64,000 nt of DNA. It comes from Ophiura sarsii. Lineage: Eukaryota > Echinodermata > Ophiuroidea > Amphilepidida > Ophiuridae. The position numbers and the translations under genes are program-made. Position 1 is the stretch's first letter. The number at the start of each line of letters is the position of its first letter. The stretch lies in contig CM069447.1 of assembly GCA_035610835.1 (NCBI GenBank), positions 63,459,060-63,523,059 of the forward strand. The letters run 5' to 3'. Positions 63,128-64,000 of the stretch are shown here, piece by piece. The notes under the pieces were generated by a model that searched no databases, was not told the origin of the DNA, and saw only the letters and a program-made list of their open reading frames with translations.

Positions 63128-63263
63128 TATGTATGAGGTGCACGTCTACAGGAGGAAAAGATGGAAAAAAGGTCCAATCAATCTAACACTAGTCCCGTGC
63201 TGCTATCTGCGAATCCAGAACAAGCATTGCGAGATGCGACTGAAGGGAGCAGCAATAGTATTA

Positions 63264-63736
63264 TGCTGGTTCCCTGCACCCTGGATCCCCGGCCCAACTT
63301 ATCCATAAGTGCAGGTACGGGCAAATCAATTGCCGTCCGTAACAGTAAGTTCAACACATTGCATTGTCGCTCTGTTATGGCATAAGGTAAATAACGATCA
63401 ACACACTGTAGCTGATATACCGCATCGAACGCTGAATGCATTGTCGCGCTGCCATAGCTACGGCGCGACAGGGAACGCGGATATGACATGCGTGCATGTG
63501 CGTGTGAAGTTCGGCGCCGTGGTTAGCACAGATACACGTGTAGTTTGTGCCAATCAGCACATTTGTTATCATTCTAAGCGTGACACTGGCTTGATCGAAT
63601 TTATTTGTGGATCTATTTTTTGTCAATCATGAATATGCATGACTTTTATGCCAGCAAATCAGATTTGAGTGGAAATTGGCGCGTACCTGCATCTATGGAT
63701 AAGTTGTGTGAAGCCCATTGATGCAGGGAACCAGCA
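63264..63736. mobile_element. TA-flanked MITE with TGCTGGTTCCCTGCA ends
   Basis: TGCTGGTTCCCTGCACC and AACTTATCCATAAGTGCAGG near the left mirror CCTGCATCTATGGATAAGTT and TGCAGGGAACCAGCA at the right. TA flanks at 63262-63263 and 63737-63738. Several overlapping ORFs on both strands inside reflect its higher GC content. Confidence 0.75.
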
Positions 63737-63738
63737 TA

Positions 63739-64000
63739 CACTAGTATATCCACTGAAGATATGATCATCCCCATGAGCTCTCAAATTAACATTCAGTTTC
63801 CCCTACAGAGGGCTGGCACTCAACAATATCAATTTCAATTCTGGATACCAGTTACAGGCCACCTGGATGGAGATTGGTCTGCTGTATGAACAGCTGTCAC
63901 TTCACTGTCAAATCATAATTATTACTATAGATCAAGGGAAAATGCCCATCAAGTTTGATGCCTGAAGGTAAAGGATTGCGCCATATTGAAAGAGATAGGC
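63739..64000. other. Unannotated right edge
   Basis: No ORF or repeat recognised; the window ends here. Confidence 0.4.

Overview
The window reads as intergenic and accessory DNA from a marine invertebrate nuclear genome. I see one intron-free protein gene, one DIRS-type retrotransposon, several broken LINE pieces and a dense layer of short non-autonomous DNA transposons. The evidence for a metazoan is a metazoan-type class A GPCR, a canonical metazoan histone 3' stem-loop, tRNA-derived SINEs and AT-rich spacers. The repeated octamer TAGGCCTA and the repeat spectrum make a deuterostome (echinoderm or hemichordate) my best guess. That guess is inference; no species is claimed.

Layout. 1-920: degenerate tandem repeat. 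2051-4255: class A GPCR with a very long third intracellular loop. 4625-8980: SINE, palindrome cluster, minisatellite, LINE tail and the first foldback elements. 11290-12235: LINE reverse transcriptase fragment cut by a 787-bp foldback element. 13080-14062 and 18840-19623: arrays rich in AGGTCA half-sites. 14475-31500: mostly MITEs, including two containing a tRNA-like unit with A and B boxes. 31867-38407: a 6.5-kb element with terminal inverted repeats and a 3-bp TAA duplication. It carries a satellite array with four-unit higher-order structure, a histone 3' stem-loop, a LINE fragment and a 100-N assembly gap. 41616-46756: a full-length DIRS element with gag/RT/RNase H and tyrosine recombinase frames, inverted terminal repeats and an internal complementary region. 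46757-64000: MITEs of several classes, often nested.

The MITEs sort by target duplication. TTAA elements (piggyBac-like behaviour) are the largest set, about 29 complete or partial copies in at least ten families. TTA/TAA elements with GGCC termini (PIF/Harbinger-like) have nine copies. TA elements (Tc1/mariner-like) have about a dozen. One 8-bp-duplication hAT element is present. Several insertions can be dated relative to one another because an empty paralogous site lies in the same window. No transposase gene for any of these DNA elements was found here, so they would depend on enzymes encoded elsewhere.

The GPCR is the only gene likely to serve the host. The DIRS element keeps the recombinase tetrad but has a substituted catalytic residue in the reverse transcriptase and a frameshift after RNase H, so it is probably no longer autonomous.
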